Source of the DNA: Lactobacillus acidophilus | Lineage (GTDB): Bacteria > Bacillota > Bacilli > Lactobacillales > Lactobacillaceae | DNA length: 64,000 bases | Assembly: GCF_034298135.1 (NCBI RefSeq) | Contig: NZ_CP139575.1 | Coordinates: 1,860,001-1,924,000, forward strand | Direction: 5' to 3' | Part shown: one piece after another, positions 32,859 through 42,448 of the stretch | Layout of the letters: each line of letters begins with the position of its first letter | Numbering within the stretch: position 1 is the first letter of the stretch | Translations under genes and position numbers: made by a program | Notes under the pieces: generated by a model | What the model was told of the DNA's origin: nothing | Seen by the model: the letters and a program-made list of their open reading frames with translations, nothing else | The model's database searches: none

Positions 32859-32932
32859 TTTGATTTGCTCCCTTTATTTTCTGCTTACCAAACGAGAACT
32901 ACTATATTTGATAAAAGTATTTTTGTCAATAT

Positions 32933-32980
32933 AAAAATCGAACTATGAAATAAATTAAAAATAAAATAATTCGGTTTTTG
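32933..32980. promoter_or_regulatory. Two Pur-box-like sites between guaC and purA
   Basis: AAAAATCGAACTATG (32933-32947) and, on the other strand, CAAAAACCGAATT (32968-32980) both resemble the PurR PurBox core CCGAA with A/T flanks. They face each other in the divergent intergenic region. PurR control of purA and guaC is known in Bacillus; here it is inferred. Confidence 0.5.
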
Positions 32981-32982
32981 CA

Positions 32983-33011
32983 TTGACTAATAATTAACAA
33001 ATTGCTAGACT
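32983..33011 (+). promoter_or_regulatory. purA promoter
   Basis: TTGACT and TAGACT are spaced by 17 bases, 45 bases before the purA ATG. The nearest Pur-box-like site ends just upstream of the -35. Confidence 0.7.
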
Positions 33012-33056
33012 ATCATACGTAATATTTATAGAGATTTTTTATGAGGTGAATTTCAA

Positions 33057-34346
33057 ATGACAGCAGTTGCAGTTGTAGGGAGCCAATGGGGCGATGAAGG
33101 TAAAGGAAAGATTACTGACTTTTTAAGTAAAGATGCCGCAATGGCAGTTCGCTCAAACGGTGGTAATAACGCAGGTCACACCATTGATATTGATGGCAAG
33201 ACTTTCAAGATGCGTTTAATTCCTTCAGGAATTTTTGCAGCTAAGGATAACACAGTTATTGGTAATGGTGTTGTAATTAACCCAGAAGTTATGTTTAGTG
33301 AACTTGAAAATCTTGAAAAGAACGGTATTGATACTAGTGGCTTGAGAATTTCTAACCGTGCTCACATTATTATGCCTTACGACATTAAGCAAGATGAATA
33401 CCAAGAAGAAGCTAAGGGTAAAAATAAGATTGGTACTACTAAGAATGGTATTGGTCCAACTTACATGGATAAAGCTTCAAGAATAGGTATTCGCGTTTGT
33501 GATTTACTCGAAAAAGATACTTTTGAAGAAAAGCTTCGTACTAATCTTGAAATTAAGAACGAATTATTTACTAAGGTTTATGGTAAACCAGCTCTTAAAT
33601 TTGAAGATATTTTTGACAAGTACTATGAATATGGTCAAAGAATGAAGAAATACGTTACTGACACTTCAGTTTTAGTAAATGACGCGCTTGACCAAAATAA
33701 GAAGGTTTTATTTGAAGGGGCACAAGGTATCATGCTTGATATTGATGAAGGTACTTACCCATTTGTAACTTCTTCAAACACTATTTCAGGTGGTATTGCT
33801 TCAGGTATCGGTATTGGTGCCAACCGTTTGGATACTGTAATTGGTGTCTGCAAAGCTTACACTACTAGAGTAGGCGCAGGTCCATTCCCAACAGAACTTC
33901 TTGATGAGACTGGTGATCGTATTCGTGAAATTGCTCATGAATATGGTACTGTTACTGGTCGACCACGCCGTGTGGGTTGGTTTGACTCCGTTGCTCTTCG
34001 TCACTCAAAGCGTGTTGCTGGTATCAATGGCCTTAGCTTAAACTTGCTTGATGTATTTTCAGGTTTTGACAAGATTAAGATTTGTACTGCTTATGAACTT
34101 GATGGTGAAAAGATTGATTACTATCCAGCAAGTTTAAAGGAACTTTACCGTTGTAAGCCAGTTTATGAAGAACTTCCAGCATGGGAAGAAGATATTACTC
34201 AAGTTAAGACTTGGGATGAACTTCCAGAAAATGCTAAGAAATTCTTGAACCGTATTTCTGAATTAGTGGGTGTTCCACTAGTGACTGTTTCAGTTGGACC
34301 TGACCGTGAACAAACTATCGTATTGAAGAATCCATGGGAAATGTAA
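33057..34346 (+). CDS. purA: Adenylosuccinate synthetase
   Basis: This 429-residue enzyme joins IMP and aspartate with GTP to form adenylosuccinate, the first step from IMP to AMP. It has the P-loop [17 protein letters not shown], the IMP site [21 protein letters not shown] and the GTP-base motif near [18 protein letters not shown] precedes the ATG. It is followed after 3 bases by purB, the next enzyme, and is divergent from guaC. Confidence 0.97.
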   Translation: MTAVAVVGSQWGDEGKGKITDFLSKDAAMAVRSNGGNNAGHTIDIDGKTFKMRLIPSGIFAAKDNTVIGNGVVINPEVMFSELENLEKNGIDTSGLRISNRAHIIMPYDIKQDEYQEEAKGKNKIGTTKNGIGPTYMDKASRIGIRVCDLLEKDTFEEKLRTNLEIKNELFTKVYGKPALKFEDIFDKYYEYGQRMKKYVTDTSVLVNDALDQNKKVLFEGAQGIMLDIDEGTYPFVTSSNTISGGIASGIGIGANRLDTVIGVCKAYTTRVGAGPFPTELLDETGDRIREIAHEYGTVTGRPRRVGWFDSVALRHSKRVAGINGLSLNLLDVFSGFDKIKICTAYELDGEKIDYYPASLKELYRCKPVYEELPAWEEDITQVKTWDELPENAKKFLNRISELVGVPLVTVSVGPDREQTIVLKNPWEM

Positions 34347-34349
34347 TTT

Positions 34350-35645
34350 ATGCTTGAACGTTATACTCGTCCCGAAATGGGAAAAATTTGGACTGATGAA
34401 AATAGATATGCAGCATGGCTTGAAGTAGAAATTGCTGCAACTAAGGCATGGGCTGAACTTGGTGAAGTACCTGAAGAGGATGCAGAAAAGATTGCTAAGA
34501 ACGCTTCATTTACTGCAGAACGTGTTGCAGAACTCGAACAAGTAACCCATCACGATGTTGTAGCATTTACTCGTACTGTTTCTGAAAGTCTTGGTGCTGA
34601 AAAGAAATGGGTACACTTCGGCCTTACTTCAACTGATGTTGTTGATACAGCACAAGGTTTTCTTTTAAAGCAAGCTGATGAAATTATCAGAAAAGACTTA
34701 CACGAATTAAAGAAGACTATTGCTGAAAAGGCTAAGAAGTACAAGTATACTGTGGAAATGGGTCGTACTCATGGTGTGCAAGCTGAGCCTACTACTTTTG
34801 GCTTAAAGCTTGCTCGCTGGTATGCAGAAATTAACCGTGATATTGAACGCTTCGAATACGCCGCAAAGGGTGTAGAATCTGGTAAAATTTCTGGTGCTGT
34901 TGGTACTTTTGCTAATGTTCCACCTGAGATTGAAACTAGTGTGATGAAACAACTTGGTTTGACTCAACAACCAATTACTAGTCAAGTTTTGCCGCGTGAT
35001 TTACATGCAGAATACATCGCTATGCTAGCACTTATTGCAACTAGTATTGAAAACTGGGCAACAGAAATTCGTGGCCTTCAAAGAAGTGAAATTCATGAAG
35101 TTGAAGAGCATTTCCGTGCAGGTCAAAAGGGGTCTTCTGCGATGCCTCATAAGAGAAATCCAATCGGTTCAGAAAACTTATGCGGTATGGCCCGGGTAAT
35201 ACGTGGTCATGTTGTAACTGCGTATGAAGATGTTGCTCTTTGGCATGAGCGTGATATTTCACACTCAAGTGCAGAACGTGTAATTTTACCGGATACTACA
35301 ATTGCAATCGACTACATGCTTAACCGTTTTAACCGTATCTTGGCTAATTTGGATGTTTTCCCAGAAACTATGCTTAAGAATATGGACCGTACTTATGGTT
35401 TGATCTATTCACAACGTGTGCTTCTTAAATTGATTGATGAAGCAGGTCTTTCTCGTGAGAAAGCTTATGATATGGTTCAAAAATTGACTGCTAAATCTTG
35501 GAATGAACAAAAACAATTTAGACCATTGGTAGAAAACAGTGAAATTATGGATTATCTTTCAAAAGAAGATATCGATGATGCATTTGATTACCATTATCAC
35601 TTACGTCATGTAGATGATATTTTTAAGAAATGTGGTTTAGACTAA
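34350..35645 (+). CDS. purB: Adenylosuccinate lyase
   Basis: This 431-residue enzyme of the fumarase/aspartase superfamily splits adenylosuccinate to AMP and fumarate, and SAICAR in de novo synthesis. The family signature is [19 protein letters not shown] with the catalytic Ser, and [15 protein letters not shown] and [12 protein letters not shown] are present. The start lies 3 bases after purA and its ribosome binding site is weak, so translation is probably coupled. A strong terminator follows. Confidence 0.97.
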   Translation: MLERYTRPEMGKIWTDENRYAAWLEVEIAATKAWAELGEVPEEDAEKIAKNASFTAERVAELEQVTHHDVVAFTRTVSESLGAEKKWVHFGLTSTDVVDTAQGFLLKQADEIIRKDLHELKKTIAEKAKKYKYTVEMGRTHGVQAEPTTFGLKLARWYAEINRDIERFEYAAKGVESGKISGAVGTFANVPPEIETSVMKQLGLTQQPITSQVLPRDLHAEYIAMLALIATSIENWATEIRGLQRSEIHEVEEHFRAGQKGSSAMPHKRNPIGSENLCGMARVIRGHVVTAYEDVALWHERDISHSSAERVILPDTTIAIDYMLNRFNRILANLDVFPETMLKNMDRTYGLIYSQRVLLKLIDEAGLSREKAYDMVQKLTAKSWNEQKQFRPLVENSEIMDYLSKEDIDDAFDYHYHLRHVDDIFKKCGLD

Positions 35646-35648
35646 TAA

Positions 35649-35686
35649 TCAAAAAGCGTTTTGGAAAAATCCAAGCGCTTTTTTGG
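35649..35686 (+). terminator. purAB terminator
   Basis: Hairpin AAAAGCGTTTTGGA/TCCAAGCGCTTTT (one G-U pair) with T6 tail. Confidence 0.9.
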
Positions 35687-35716
35687 TACAATAAAACATA
35701 TTTAGAAGGGAAAACT

Positions 35717-36076
35717 ATGAAAAAATTTATTTCTTTTATTATTAGATTAGTCGTTTTAATTGCTGGCATTACCTTGGCAGGTTTTCTTGTTTGGCAATTA
35801 TTCACTGATGTTCCTTTGCTTGATATGGATGTGCAAACTAAGGGACCGGTTATTGTTGTGTTATTTAGTATAATTGCCTTAATTTCTTTAGGTGCAGGGG
35901 TTAGCTTTTTCACTGATAAAAATTTAGGCTCAACAATTTTTTTAGGCGTACTTTTGGCGGTAATTGCAATAATTTTGTGGGTGCAAAACCAAGATTTAGC
36001 TGATATATATCGGTGGTATTTTATTTACGGTTTAATTGTTGCTTTACTAAGTCCATTTTTTAGAAAAGAAAATTAG
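35717..36076 (+). CDS. Small integral membrane protein, unknown
   Basis: This 119-residue protein has four hydrophobic segments (about 6-28, 43-60, 70-87, 98-113) and short loops. I do not recognise the family. AGAAGGGAAAA before ATG 35717 supports this start; the longer frame from 35630 runs through the purB end and its terminator. A terminator follows at about 36090-36120, so it is a single gene. Confidence 0.7.
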   Translation: MKKFISFIIRLVVLIAGITLAGFLVWQLFTDVPLLDMDVQTKGPVIVVLFSIIALISLGAGVSFFTDKNLGSTIFLGVLLAVIAIILWVQNQDLADIYRWYFIYGLIVALLSPFFRKEN

Positions 36077-36089
36077 AAAAAATCGAATT

Positions 36090-36122
36090 ATGGCAGGACA
36101 GAAAAGTCCTGTTTTTTATTTT
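36090..36122 (+). terminator. Terminator
   Basis: Hairpin CAGGAC/GTCCTG with a long T-rich tail after the small membrane protein gene. Confidence 0.8.
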
Positions 36123-36191
36123 TTTAGTATGGACAGTTGGGGAAAAGGTAATATAATTTTATTAAAACTATATTAAAAGAGGGTGGAAAGT

Positions 36192-36833
36192 ATGAATGGG
36201 AATATTGATGATCATATGAATCAAAAAGAGTTGGCACATTGGATGCGAATGCGTAAATACAGAAAGCAGATTTTAATTGGAGAATTTATTTATGTTTTTA
36301 TCTTGTTGATGGCATTGATTTATAACTTTGCTATTTTTATGCATTTAGTTGTTTTTCAAGGGATAGCAATTTCTGCTTACTTAGTAATTGGTTGGATTTT
36401 TGCCAAAGATGATACAGCCGTAAAATTAAAAAAGCGTGATACATTATGGGAAACGATCACTAGCATTAGAATTAATAGATTATTTTTTGTTCGTTTATTT
36501 GAAACAGCAGTTTTTGGAGTCATACTTGGTGTGGCAATTAATTTTTGTTTTAAATTGACGAATGATATTTTTCAAAGTCCAACTAAATTACAATCCAGTA
36601 GTTTAGTTGAAAATATTGCGCTTTATGAGGATTTCTTTCCTATTATTATTTTATGCATAGTTGCGATTTCCGTCTTATTTGCGGCAAAAAAGCAAATAAA
36701 AATTTCTAGCGTAATTTCTGTTGTAGTGCTTTTAATCATTGCTTTCACTCGCAGTGATATGTTAGTACAAGCACTTATCGGCATTGTCGGTTCTATTGCA
36801 GCATTTATTTTGGCATTTCAATCTAAGCTTTGA
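36192..36833 (+). CDS. Integral membrane protein, unknown
   Basis: This 213-residue protein has a charged N-terminal stretch of about 30 residues (MNGNIDDHMNQKELAHWMRMRKYRKQ) then six or so membrane segments. I do not recognise the family. ATG 36192 lies five bases after the GAGGGTGG ribosome binding site; the GTG at 36183 overlaps that site and is less likely. It lies between single-gene units, so the neighbours do not suggest a role. Confidence 0.7.
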   Translation: MNGNIDDHMNQKELAHWMRMRKYRKQILIGEFIYVFILLMALIYNFAIFMHLVVFQGIAISAYLVIGWIFAKDDTAVKLKKRDTLWETITSIRINRLFFVRLFETAVFGVILGVAINFCFKLTNDIFQSPTKLQSSSLVENIALYEDFFPIIILCIVAISVLFAAKKQIKISSVISVVVLLIIAFTRSDMLVQALIGIVGSIAAFILAFQSKL

Positions 36834-36904
36834 TATCTATACATTGAAGTCCCCTTAATGGCTATGTTAAAATTACTCACATTAAGCTTAAGGGATGTGA
36901 CAAT

Positions 36905-37807
36905 GTGAATCAGCGCTATCGCGGAATTACTTTGGCTGTAGTTGGTGCATGTTTTTGGGGAGCATCAGGTACAGCGGTAGAGTTTTTATTTTCGAATACT
37001 AATGTAGATACATCATGGTTAGTTGGATTACGGCTCATTTTTTCAGGTATATTACTCATGCTTTATGCTTGTTATAAGTATTGGGATAAAGTGAAAGCAA
37101 TGTTCCATGATAAAAAGGCAGTGATTATGCTTATCTTGTTTGCTTTTTTGGGAATGGGAAGCTCTCAGCTTTCATACTTTGTGGCTGTTAAGTATAGTAA
37201 TGCACCAACGGCTACAGTAATTCAGTTTTTAGCACCGGTTTTCATCATTATTTACTCTTCAATTAGAAGTAAAATGTTGCCGCGGCGAATAGATCTGATT
37301 TCGATCTTTGTAGCTGTAGGTGGGACATTTATTTTAGCAACTGGTGGTCGCTTTGACCAATTGGCTTTATCACCGATGGCATGTTTGTGGGGATTAATCG
37401 CTGCAATATCAGAAGCGATTAACACAGTAATGCCAGGAAGCTTATTTAAAAAATATGGTACTATTCCGGTGGTGGGTACAGCTATGTTGATGGCTGGTAT
37501 TGCTTTTTTACCAAATTATTTCACTCAGCCAATGCCTAAACTTACACCGGTTGATATTTCAGTGATTGTTTATATCATTATTGGTGGTACGTTGCTTGCT
37601 TATACAATGTATTTATCTAGTGTTCAATATATTGATCCAAGTACTGTAGGGATGCTTGGAGCATTTGAGCCATTAATTGCTACAATCTTATCAGTTACTT
37701 TGCTTCATGCGGACTTTGGTCCAATGGATATGTTTGGTGGCTTTTTAATCATTGTAGCAACTTTCATGCAATTAGTACCTACTAAAGACATGGTCAAAAA
37801 TGAATAA
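36905..37807 (+). CDS. EamA/DMT-family transporter
   Basis: This 300-residue protein has ten membrane helices arranged as two EamA repeats. Each opens with the typical pattern (RGITLAVVGACFWGASGTAVEFLF and later SPMACLWGLIAAISEAINTVMPGSL), and EPLIATILSVTLLHADFGPMDMFGGFLIIVATF is the usual ending. The family exports metabolites or amino acids; the substrate is unknown. The start is GTG 36905 with AAGGGATG upstream. It is followed by two further EamA genes but has its own terminator. Confidence 0.87.
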   Translation: MNQRYRGITLAVVGACFWGASGTAVEFLFSNTNVDTSWLVGLRLIFSGILLMLYACYKYWDKVKAMFHDKKAVIMLILFAFLGMGSSQLSYFVAVKYSNAPTATVIQFLAPVFIIIYSSIRSKMLPRRIDLISIFVAVGGTFILATGGRFDQLALSPMACLWGLIAAISEAINTVMPGSLFKKYGTIPVVGTAMLMAGIAFLPNYFTQPMPKLTPVDISVIVYIIIGGTLLAYTMYLSSVQYIDPSTVGMLGAFEPLIATILSVTLLHADFGPMDMFGGFLIIVATFMQLVPTKDMVKNE

Positions 37808-37811
37808 AAAA

Positions 37812-37846
37812 TTAACGGACTAGTTAACGCTAGTTCGTTTTTGTTA
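37812..37846 (+). terminator. Terminator
   Basis: Hairpin AACGGACTAG/CTAGTTCGTT with T tail between the first and second EamA genes. Confidence 0.85.
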
Positions 37847-37885
37847 TGATAAGAGTTGCTATTTAAAAAGTGGGGATTAGGAAAT

Positions 37886-38815
37886 ATGGTTACACAAAAA
37901 CAACGTCGTCTTTGGGCATTTTTGGCTGCATTAGCTTGTGTCATGTGGGGAATATCAGGTTTATTTGCCAAAAGTTTGTTTAATATTAGTTCAGATATTA
38001 CACCAATGTGGTTATCACAAATTAGAATGGTAACTTCGGGTATTATTTTATTAATTGTAGCTGGAATTTTGAAACAAAAGCCAATTGCTACAATGAAAAA
38101 TAAGCATGATGCTTGGGTAATTATTGCTTATGGTATTTTTGGCTTATTACCCGTGCAATTATTCTATTTTATTGTTGTTCAACAGGCTAATGCATCAATT
38201 GCAACAATTTTACAATTTGTGGGTCCATTTTTTGTAATGGGCTATCTTGCATTTACTCATAAGCAGGTAATGCGCCGTATCGATGTGATTGCTGCGATTT
38301 TTGCATTTATTGGAGTGGTTCTTCTAGCAACTCACGGCCGTTTTAATCATTTGGCAATTACGCCAAGTGTCTTATTCTGGGGACTTCTTTCAGCTGTAGG
38401 TGTGGCAACCAACACTTTAATTCCAATTGGGGTTTTAAAACGTGTTTCAAGTTTAGTCGTAACAGGCTGGGGATTATTATCTGCGGGTATTTGTTTAATG
38501 ATTGTGCATCCACAAATGCCGCATATTCCAAATACACCACATGTTTGGCTTGATGTGTTGGCAGTGATTGTAATTGGAACATTAATTCCATTTCAATTAA
38601 TGACCAATTCACTTAGATTTATTAAAGCTTCAACGGCCAGCTTGCTCGATGCCTTCGAACCATTTTCTGCGACCCTTGGGTCAGTGCTTTGCTTTGGTTT
38701 AGTAATGACACCAATGGATTGGATTGGTTCAATCTTGGTTGTTTTAGCTGCAATGGCTTTGAATATTTCACCTAAGAAAAAGAAAGGTAAATTAGATGGA
38801 AAAAGCCAAGACTAG
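37886..38815 (+). CDS. EamA/DMT-family transporter
   Basis: This 309-residue, ten-helix DMT transporter has the duplicated EamA pattern. ATG 37886 is preferred: GGGGATTAGG lies upstream, and the extra codons from 37856 are not membrane-like. It is very similar over its whole length to the next gene (shared LWAFLAA/LWTFLAA, FGLLPVQLFYF, ITPSVLFWGLLSAVG/ITPVALFWGLLSAVG, MTPMDWIGSILVVLAAMALN/MMPMDWVGSILVVLAAMALN), and the two overlap by 20 bases. They form a recent tandem duplicate that could work as a pair. Confidence 0.87.
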   Translation: MVTQKQRRLWAFLAALACVMWGISGLFAKSLFNISSDITPMWLSQIRMVTSGIILLIVAGILKQKPIATMKNKHDAWVIIAYGIFGLLPVQLFYFIVVQQANASIATILQFVGPFFVMGYLAFTHKQVMRRIDVIAAIFAFIGVVLLATHGRFNHLAITPSVLFWGLLSAVGVATNTLIPIGVLKRVSSLVVTGWGLLSAGICLMIVHPQMPHIPNTPHVWLDVLAVIVIGTLIPFQLMTNSLRFIKASTASLLDAFEPFSATLGSVLCFGLVMTPMDWIGSILVVLAAMALNISPKKKKGKLDGKSQD

Positions 38816-39716
38816 AAGACTATGGACATTTTTAGCCGCAATGGCTGCTGTTATGTGGGGAATATCAGGTCTTTTTGCTAAAGGACTTTTTAACATTAGT
38901 TCTAAAATTACGCCAATGTGGTTAACGCAAATTCGCTTGATAGTTTCTGGAATAGTTTTATTGATATTGGCAGCTATTTTAAAGCAAAAACCGGTAGCTA
39001 CATTAAAAAATAGACATGATGCCTGGGTTATTTTAGCGTACGGAATATTTGGCTTATTACCTGTGCAATTATTCTATTTCATGTGTATTCAGGTGGCCAA
39101 TGCGTCAATAGCTACAATTTTACAATTTATCGGTCCATTTTTTGTATTAGGTTATTTAGCTTTAACCCATAAGCAAGTTATGCGTAGATTGGATATATTG
39201 GCAGCTATTTGCGCTTTTATTGGGGTGTTCCTGCTTTCAACACATGGACAATTTAATCATTTAGCTATTACACCAGTTGCACTTTTTTGGGGACTTCTTT
39301 CAGCTGTGGGAGAAGCCACTTATACATTAATTCCCGTTAATATTGTTAAACGAGTTTCTAGTATGGTGGTAACAGGCTGGGGGATGTTATTTGCGGGGAT
39401 TAGTTTAGTGATTATTCATCCGCAATTTCAAGCTATTCCTAATAAACCAGCTGTTTGGTTTTATACAGGTGCGGTCATTGTTATTGGAACAATTATTCCA
39501 TTTCAAATTATGGCCAATGCTTTACGTTATGTTGTGCCATCAACAGCTAGTTTGCTTGATGCATTTGAGCCATTTTCTGCAACAGTGGGATCAGTTATAT
39601 GCTTTGGACTAGTAATGATGCCAATGGATTGGGTAGGTTCAATTCTAGTGGTTTTAGCCGCAATGGCCTTAAATTTTGTACCAAAAAGAATTCGTCAAGA
39701 ACATGATGAGGCATAA
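38796..39716 (+). CDS. EamA/DMT-family transporter, tandem paralogue
   Basis: This 306-residue protein is a close paralogue of the preceding gene, with its ATG 20 bases inside it and AAAGGTAAA as ribosome binding site. It has ten membrane helices in two EamA repeats. The overlap means coupled translation. Some small DMT transporters work as heterodimers; a pair of ten-helix paralogues more likely reflects different substrates or dosage. Substrate unknown. Confidence 0.87.
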   Translation: MEKAKTRRLWTFLAAMAAVMWGISGLFAKGLFNISSKITPMWLTQIRLIVSGIVLLILAAILKQKPVATLKNRHDAWVILAYGIFGLLPVQLFYFMCIQVANASIATILQFIGPFFVLGYLALTHKQVMRRLDILAAICAFIGVFLLSTHGQFNHLAITPVALFWGLLSAVGEATYTLIPVNIVKRVSSMVVTGWGMLFAGISLVIIHPQFQAIPNKPAVWFYTGAVIVIGTIIPFQIMANALRYVVPSTASLLDAFEPFSATVGSVICFGLVMMPMDWVGSILVVLAAMALNFVPKRIRQEHDEA

Positions 39717-39881
39717 GTCAGATCTTATCAAAATTACAAAATACAATATTATTTGTCACATTGCTTAATTGTATAGTAGTGATTTTAAAACATTGCTGTA
39801 ACATTTCTTATGTATTATTTAAATCGTTGAGTGATGAAACACATCATTTGACTTACAAGAAATAATAAGGAGACAAATAAA

Positions 39882-40364
39882 TTGAATTTTAAACGTAGTT
39901 TAGTTAAGCTTGCAACAGTATTATCATTATTCTTTACAGGAATTTCATTTATTAATGTACCTGCTCTTACTCAAACTGCTCAAGCAGCTCAAAGTAAAGC
40001 TGAAAAGCGTAATGCCGTTGCTGGACTCGCTAAAAAGCAAGTGGGTAAGCGTTATGTATATGGTGCGACTGGTCCCTCTGCTTTTGACTGTTCAGGCTTA
40101 GCTCAATACGTTTATAAGGCCGCTGCTAATAAGTCATTACCTAGAACTACTTATGGACAAGTAACTAAAGGTAAGCGTGTTTCTATGAATCATCTTAAAA
40201 AGGGTGACCTATTATTCTGGGGCTCAACCTCAGCTCCTTACCACGTGGGTATCTATGTTGGCGATGGGCAATATGTTCACGCTGCAACGCCTAGTCAGGG
40301 TGTAAGAAAGCAAGCATTGAGCGTATACTTCTATCCATCAGCTGCTAAGCGTGTATTAAATTAA
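39882..40364 (+). CDS. Secreted NlpC/P60 peptidoglycan endopeptidase
   Basis: This 160-residue protein has a signal peptide (MNFKRSLVKLATVLSLFFTG, cleavage after AQAA near residue 36). A bare NlpC/P60 domain follows with Cys in AFDCSGLAQYVY and His in YHVGIYVGDGQYVHA. It would cut the D-Glu-diamino acid bond in wall peptides. No binding domain is attached, so it is a minimal enzyme. The start is TTG 39882 with AAGGAG upstream. The 165-base upstream gap is AT-rich, with no certain promoter. Confidence 0.88.
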   Translation: MNFKRSLVKLATVLSLFFTGISFINVPALTQTAQAAQSKAEKRNAVAGLAKKQVGKRYVYGATGPSAFDCSGLAQYVYKAAANKSLPRTTYGQVTKGKRVSMNHLKKGDLLFWGSTSAPYHVGIYVGDGQYVHAATPSQGVRKQALSVYFYPSAAKRVLN

Positions 40365-40383
40365 ATTGAAAAATAAGCCAAAA

Positions 40384-40422
40384 GAAAAGAACAATCGGAA
40401 ATCATCCGGTTGTTCTTTTTGC
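40384..40422. terminator. Bidirectional terminator
   Basis: Hairpin AAAGAACAATCGG/CCGGTTGTTCTTT (one G-U pair) between the convergent NlpC/P60 and gatD genes. Confidence 0.88.
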
Positions 40423-40423
40423 T

Positions 40424-41110
40424 TTATTCGGTTACTGTAGCAGGTTTATTCGTTCTTTCATTGTGCCAAGCGATAATCATTTTCATGATTGCATTAGCTA
40501 CGTTAGTATTTTTTAGAAGTGGACCATGTGAGTATGATCCGATAAAATTACGGTAACGCAAGCCTTCAACGTGGTCTTGTGGGTTGTTACCGTAACCTTC
40601 AATCATGTTGCCAAGGGGATGCAACTTGTCTGTATCGTCGAAATAAGTTTGACCGGAGTGGTTTTCAAATGCCTTAACTTCGCCCCATTCGGTCATGTAA
40701 CGTGTATCACCGATCATTCTCTTGTCGGACTTGAAGACGGTATGTAATGGCAAAATATCGAGTCCTGGGATAGTTACGCCAGAATTTGTCTTGTAGTAAC
40801 TGCCCATAAGTTGGTAACCACCACAAATGCAGAGCATAGGTTTGTCATCATTAATATATTTTTCAAGTGTTTCTTTATGTCTTGGTAAATCTTTAGCAAC
40901 AACAGTTTGTTCAAAGTCTTGGCCACCACCAAAGAATACGAAGTCGTAGTCAAAAGCGTTAAATTCATCACCAAGTGAAATGTTATCCACTTGTGTGTCG
41001 TATCCTTCACGTTTAAGTAAGAAACTAAGGATTTTAACATCGCCAGAATCGCCGTAGGTGTTCATCAAATCTTCGTAAAGATATGCAATTTTGATTAATT
41101 TATCACTCAT
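40424..41110 (-). CDS. gatD: Lipid II isoglutaminyl synthase glutamine amidotransferase subunit
   Basis: This 228-residue class I amidotransferase is of the CobB/CobQ-like type. Its family opening is IAYLYEDLMNTYGDSGDVKIL, the nucleophile is Cys96 in LCICGGYQLMGS, and the late His lies in GSYSHGPLL. GatD releases ammonia from glutamine and passes it to MurT, which amidates D-Glu in lipid II. In most Firmicutes murT lies directly before gatD. Here the upstream neighbour on the same strand is an IS200/IS605-type element and no murT is in the window. Either murT is elsewhere or this is a relative with another partner. Confidence 0.82.
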   Translation of the reverse strand: MSDKLIKIAYLYEDLMNTYGDSGDVKILSFLLKREGYDTQVDNISLGDEFNAFDYDFVFFGGGQDFEQTVVAKDLPRHKETLEKYINDDKPMLCICGGYQLMGSYYKTNSGVTIPGLDILPLHTVFKSDKRMIGDTRYMTEWGEVKAFENHSGQTYFDDTDKLHPLGNMIEGYGNNPQDHVEGLRYRNFIGSYSHGPLLKNTNVANAIMKMIIAWHNERTNKPATVTE

Positions 41111-41179
41111 TTTATCGTCCCTTAATTTACTAGAAATTCATTGTCCTTAGTATAACCTAAAACGAAAAGATTTTGCGAT

Positions 41180-41400
41180 AAAAGATCTCAAAATCATGTA
41201 CTCCACTATCTTTAATTAATTAAGAATATGAACTACACCGGCACTAAAGTACCGGGGTTCTGGGAACACTAAGTAGTGTTTAGGATCTTACTGGTACTGT
41301 TACCATACCTAACTCACGGAACTCAGTTATTTACCATGGCCAGTTCCTGACCATTTAGCTCTTCAATGCCCTGTGTGTTGTACGAACTGAAACTCTACAA
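41180..41400 (-). ncRNA. Probable TnpB omega-RNA (reRNA) region
   Basis: This stretch is downstream of tnpB on the minus strand, overlapping its last codons and extending to the right end. It is non-coding and holds two hairpins. In IS200/IS605 elements this part is transcribed as the guide RNA of TnpB. Location and hairpins are seen; function is inferred from the family. The exact limits are not known. Confidence 0.5.
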
Positions 41401-42390
41401 CGCAGGTTTTGCTTTATTTAAGATATTAACTGCCGCATTAATATCTCTATCGTGATGTGTTTGACAGTTAGGGCAACTCCACTCACGAATATCCAGTGGC
41501 TTTTCTCCGCTGTTATAGCCGCATTTAGAACAAATCCTTGAAGTATTCTTTGGATCAACAGCAATTAACTTCTTGTCGTACCATTGACACTTATACTCCA
41601 TCATTTGCCTAAACATGCTCCAGGACGCATTAGCGATTGATTTAGCTAAATGATGATTTTTTTGAAGATTCTTGACTTTCAAATCTTCAATCACAATTAC
41701 ATCATATTGTTTAACTAGGTGTGTTGTCAGCTTGTGAAGATAATCTTTACGCTGAGCAGCTACTTTAGCTTGACAGACTGCTTTAGTCCTTTGAGCTTTT
41801 TTCCAGTTTGAAAAGCTGTCCAGACTTCTAGGAGAGAGTGTCTTGCGCTGTTTATCCTGCAGACAAAGCATCTGAGCCAAATACCTTCTACGTGAATACT
41901 TCTTTTGCCAATTAACAGTTTTCTTTTCATAATAAGAACCATCAAAAGAAAGATATTTAAGTCCATTGGACAGAGTAGCCAGATCAGCCACTCCAACATC
42001 GATTCCAATCTGTTTGCCAGTTTGCCTGAATTGCTCTGCCGGTTTAGCTTCAACCTGCAGACTGGAAGAGTCGCTGTTTTTTAGAAAAGGATATTCTTTC
42101 TTTAACGGTTTAAGCAAATAATTCAATTTAAACTTAGATAAGAAAGGCAATTCCTTATTGTTTTGATAGCGTTCATTCATCATGACCAGCATTTTGTTCC
42201 AGACAAAGCGGTCATTGCCAAACATTTGCCAAAGCTGATCCTGTTGAGTTTGGTTAGGATATAAGCGCAGCTTGATTCCTTTCAGCACATTTGTTCCCCC
42301 TCTTTTTTTAATGAAAATTATACCAAAAGGAAAAACAGAACACTAGTTTTTTAAAGGGATCGAATTCATCACGAGATTAAAATCCCATGC
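41225..42390 (-). mobile_element. IS200/IS605-type element, tnpB only
   Basis: The element carries a minus-strand tnpB and no Y1 transposase gene. At its 3' side (41238-41255) is the subterminal hairpin CCGGCACT/AGTACCGG and beside it AACACTA/TAGTGTT (41265-41280), as seen at right ends of this family and in TnpB guide (omega) RNAs. At the other side a GGGAT...ATCCC repeat (42356-42386) may be the left-end hairpin. Exact ends are uncertain because these elements make no inverted repeats or target duplications. Confidence 0.75.
41395..42288 (-). CDS. tnpB: RNA-guided nuclease TnpB (OrfB), internally deleted
   Basis: This open frame has 297 residues, where full TnpB proteins of this group have roughly 370-420. 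The RuvC-like catalytic acids are all there: Asp in [14 protein letters not shown], Glu in [13 protein letters not shown] and Asp in [12 protein letters not shown]. The zinc finger is also present ([13 protein letters not shown]... [10 protein letters not shown]). The N-terminal part begins normally ([20 protein letters not shown]) but jumps from SSSLQV straight to [16 protein letters not shown]. This removes the RNA/DNA-binding section normally found between, perhaps 80-100 residues. It is probably not functional as a nuclease. Confidence 0.8.
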   Translation of the reverse strand: MLKGIKLRLYPNQTQQDQLWQMFGNDRFVWNKMLVMMNERYQNNKELPFLSKFKLNYLLKPLKKEYPFLKNSDSSSLQVEAKPAEQFRQTGKQIGIDVGVADLATLSNGLKYLSFDGSYYEKKTVNWQKKYSRRRYLAQMLCLQDKQRKTLSPRSLDSFSNWKKAQRTKAVCQAKVAAQRKDYLHKLTTHLVKQYDVIVIEDLKVKNLQKNHHLAKSIANASWSMFRQMMEYKCQWYDKKLIAVDPKNTSRICSKCGYNSGEKPLDIREWSCPNCQTHHDRDINAAVNILNKAKPAL

Positions 42391-42448
42391 TTTCTTCGAC
42401 TAGATTTTGGTAAACTATAATTAATACTAAAATTAGTGGAGGAATATT

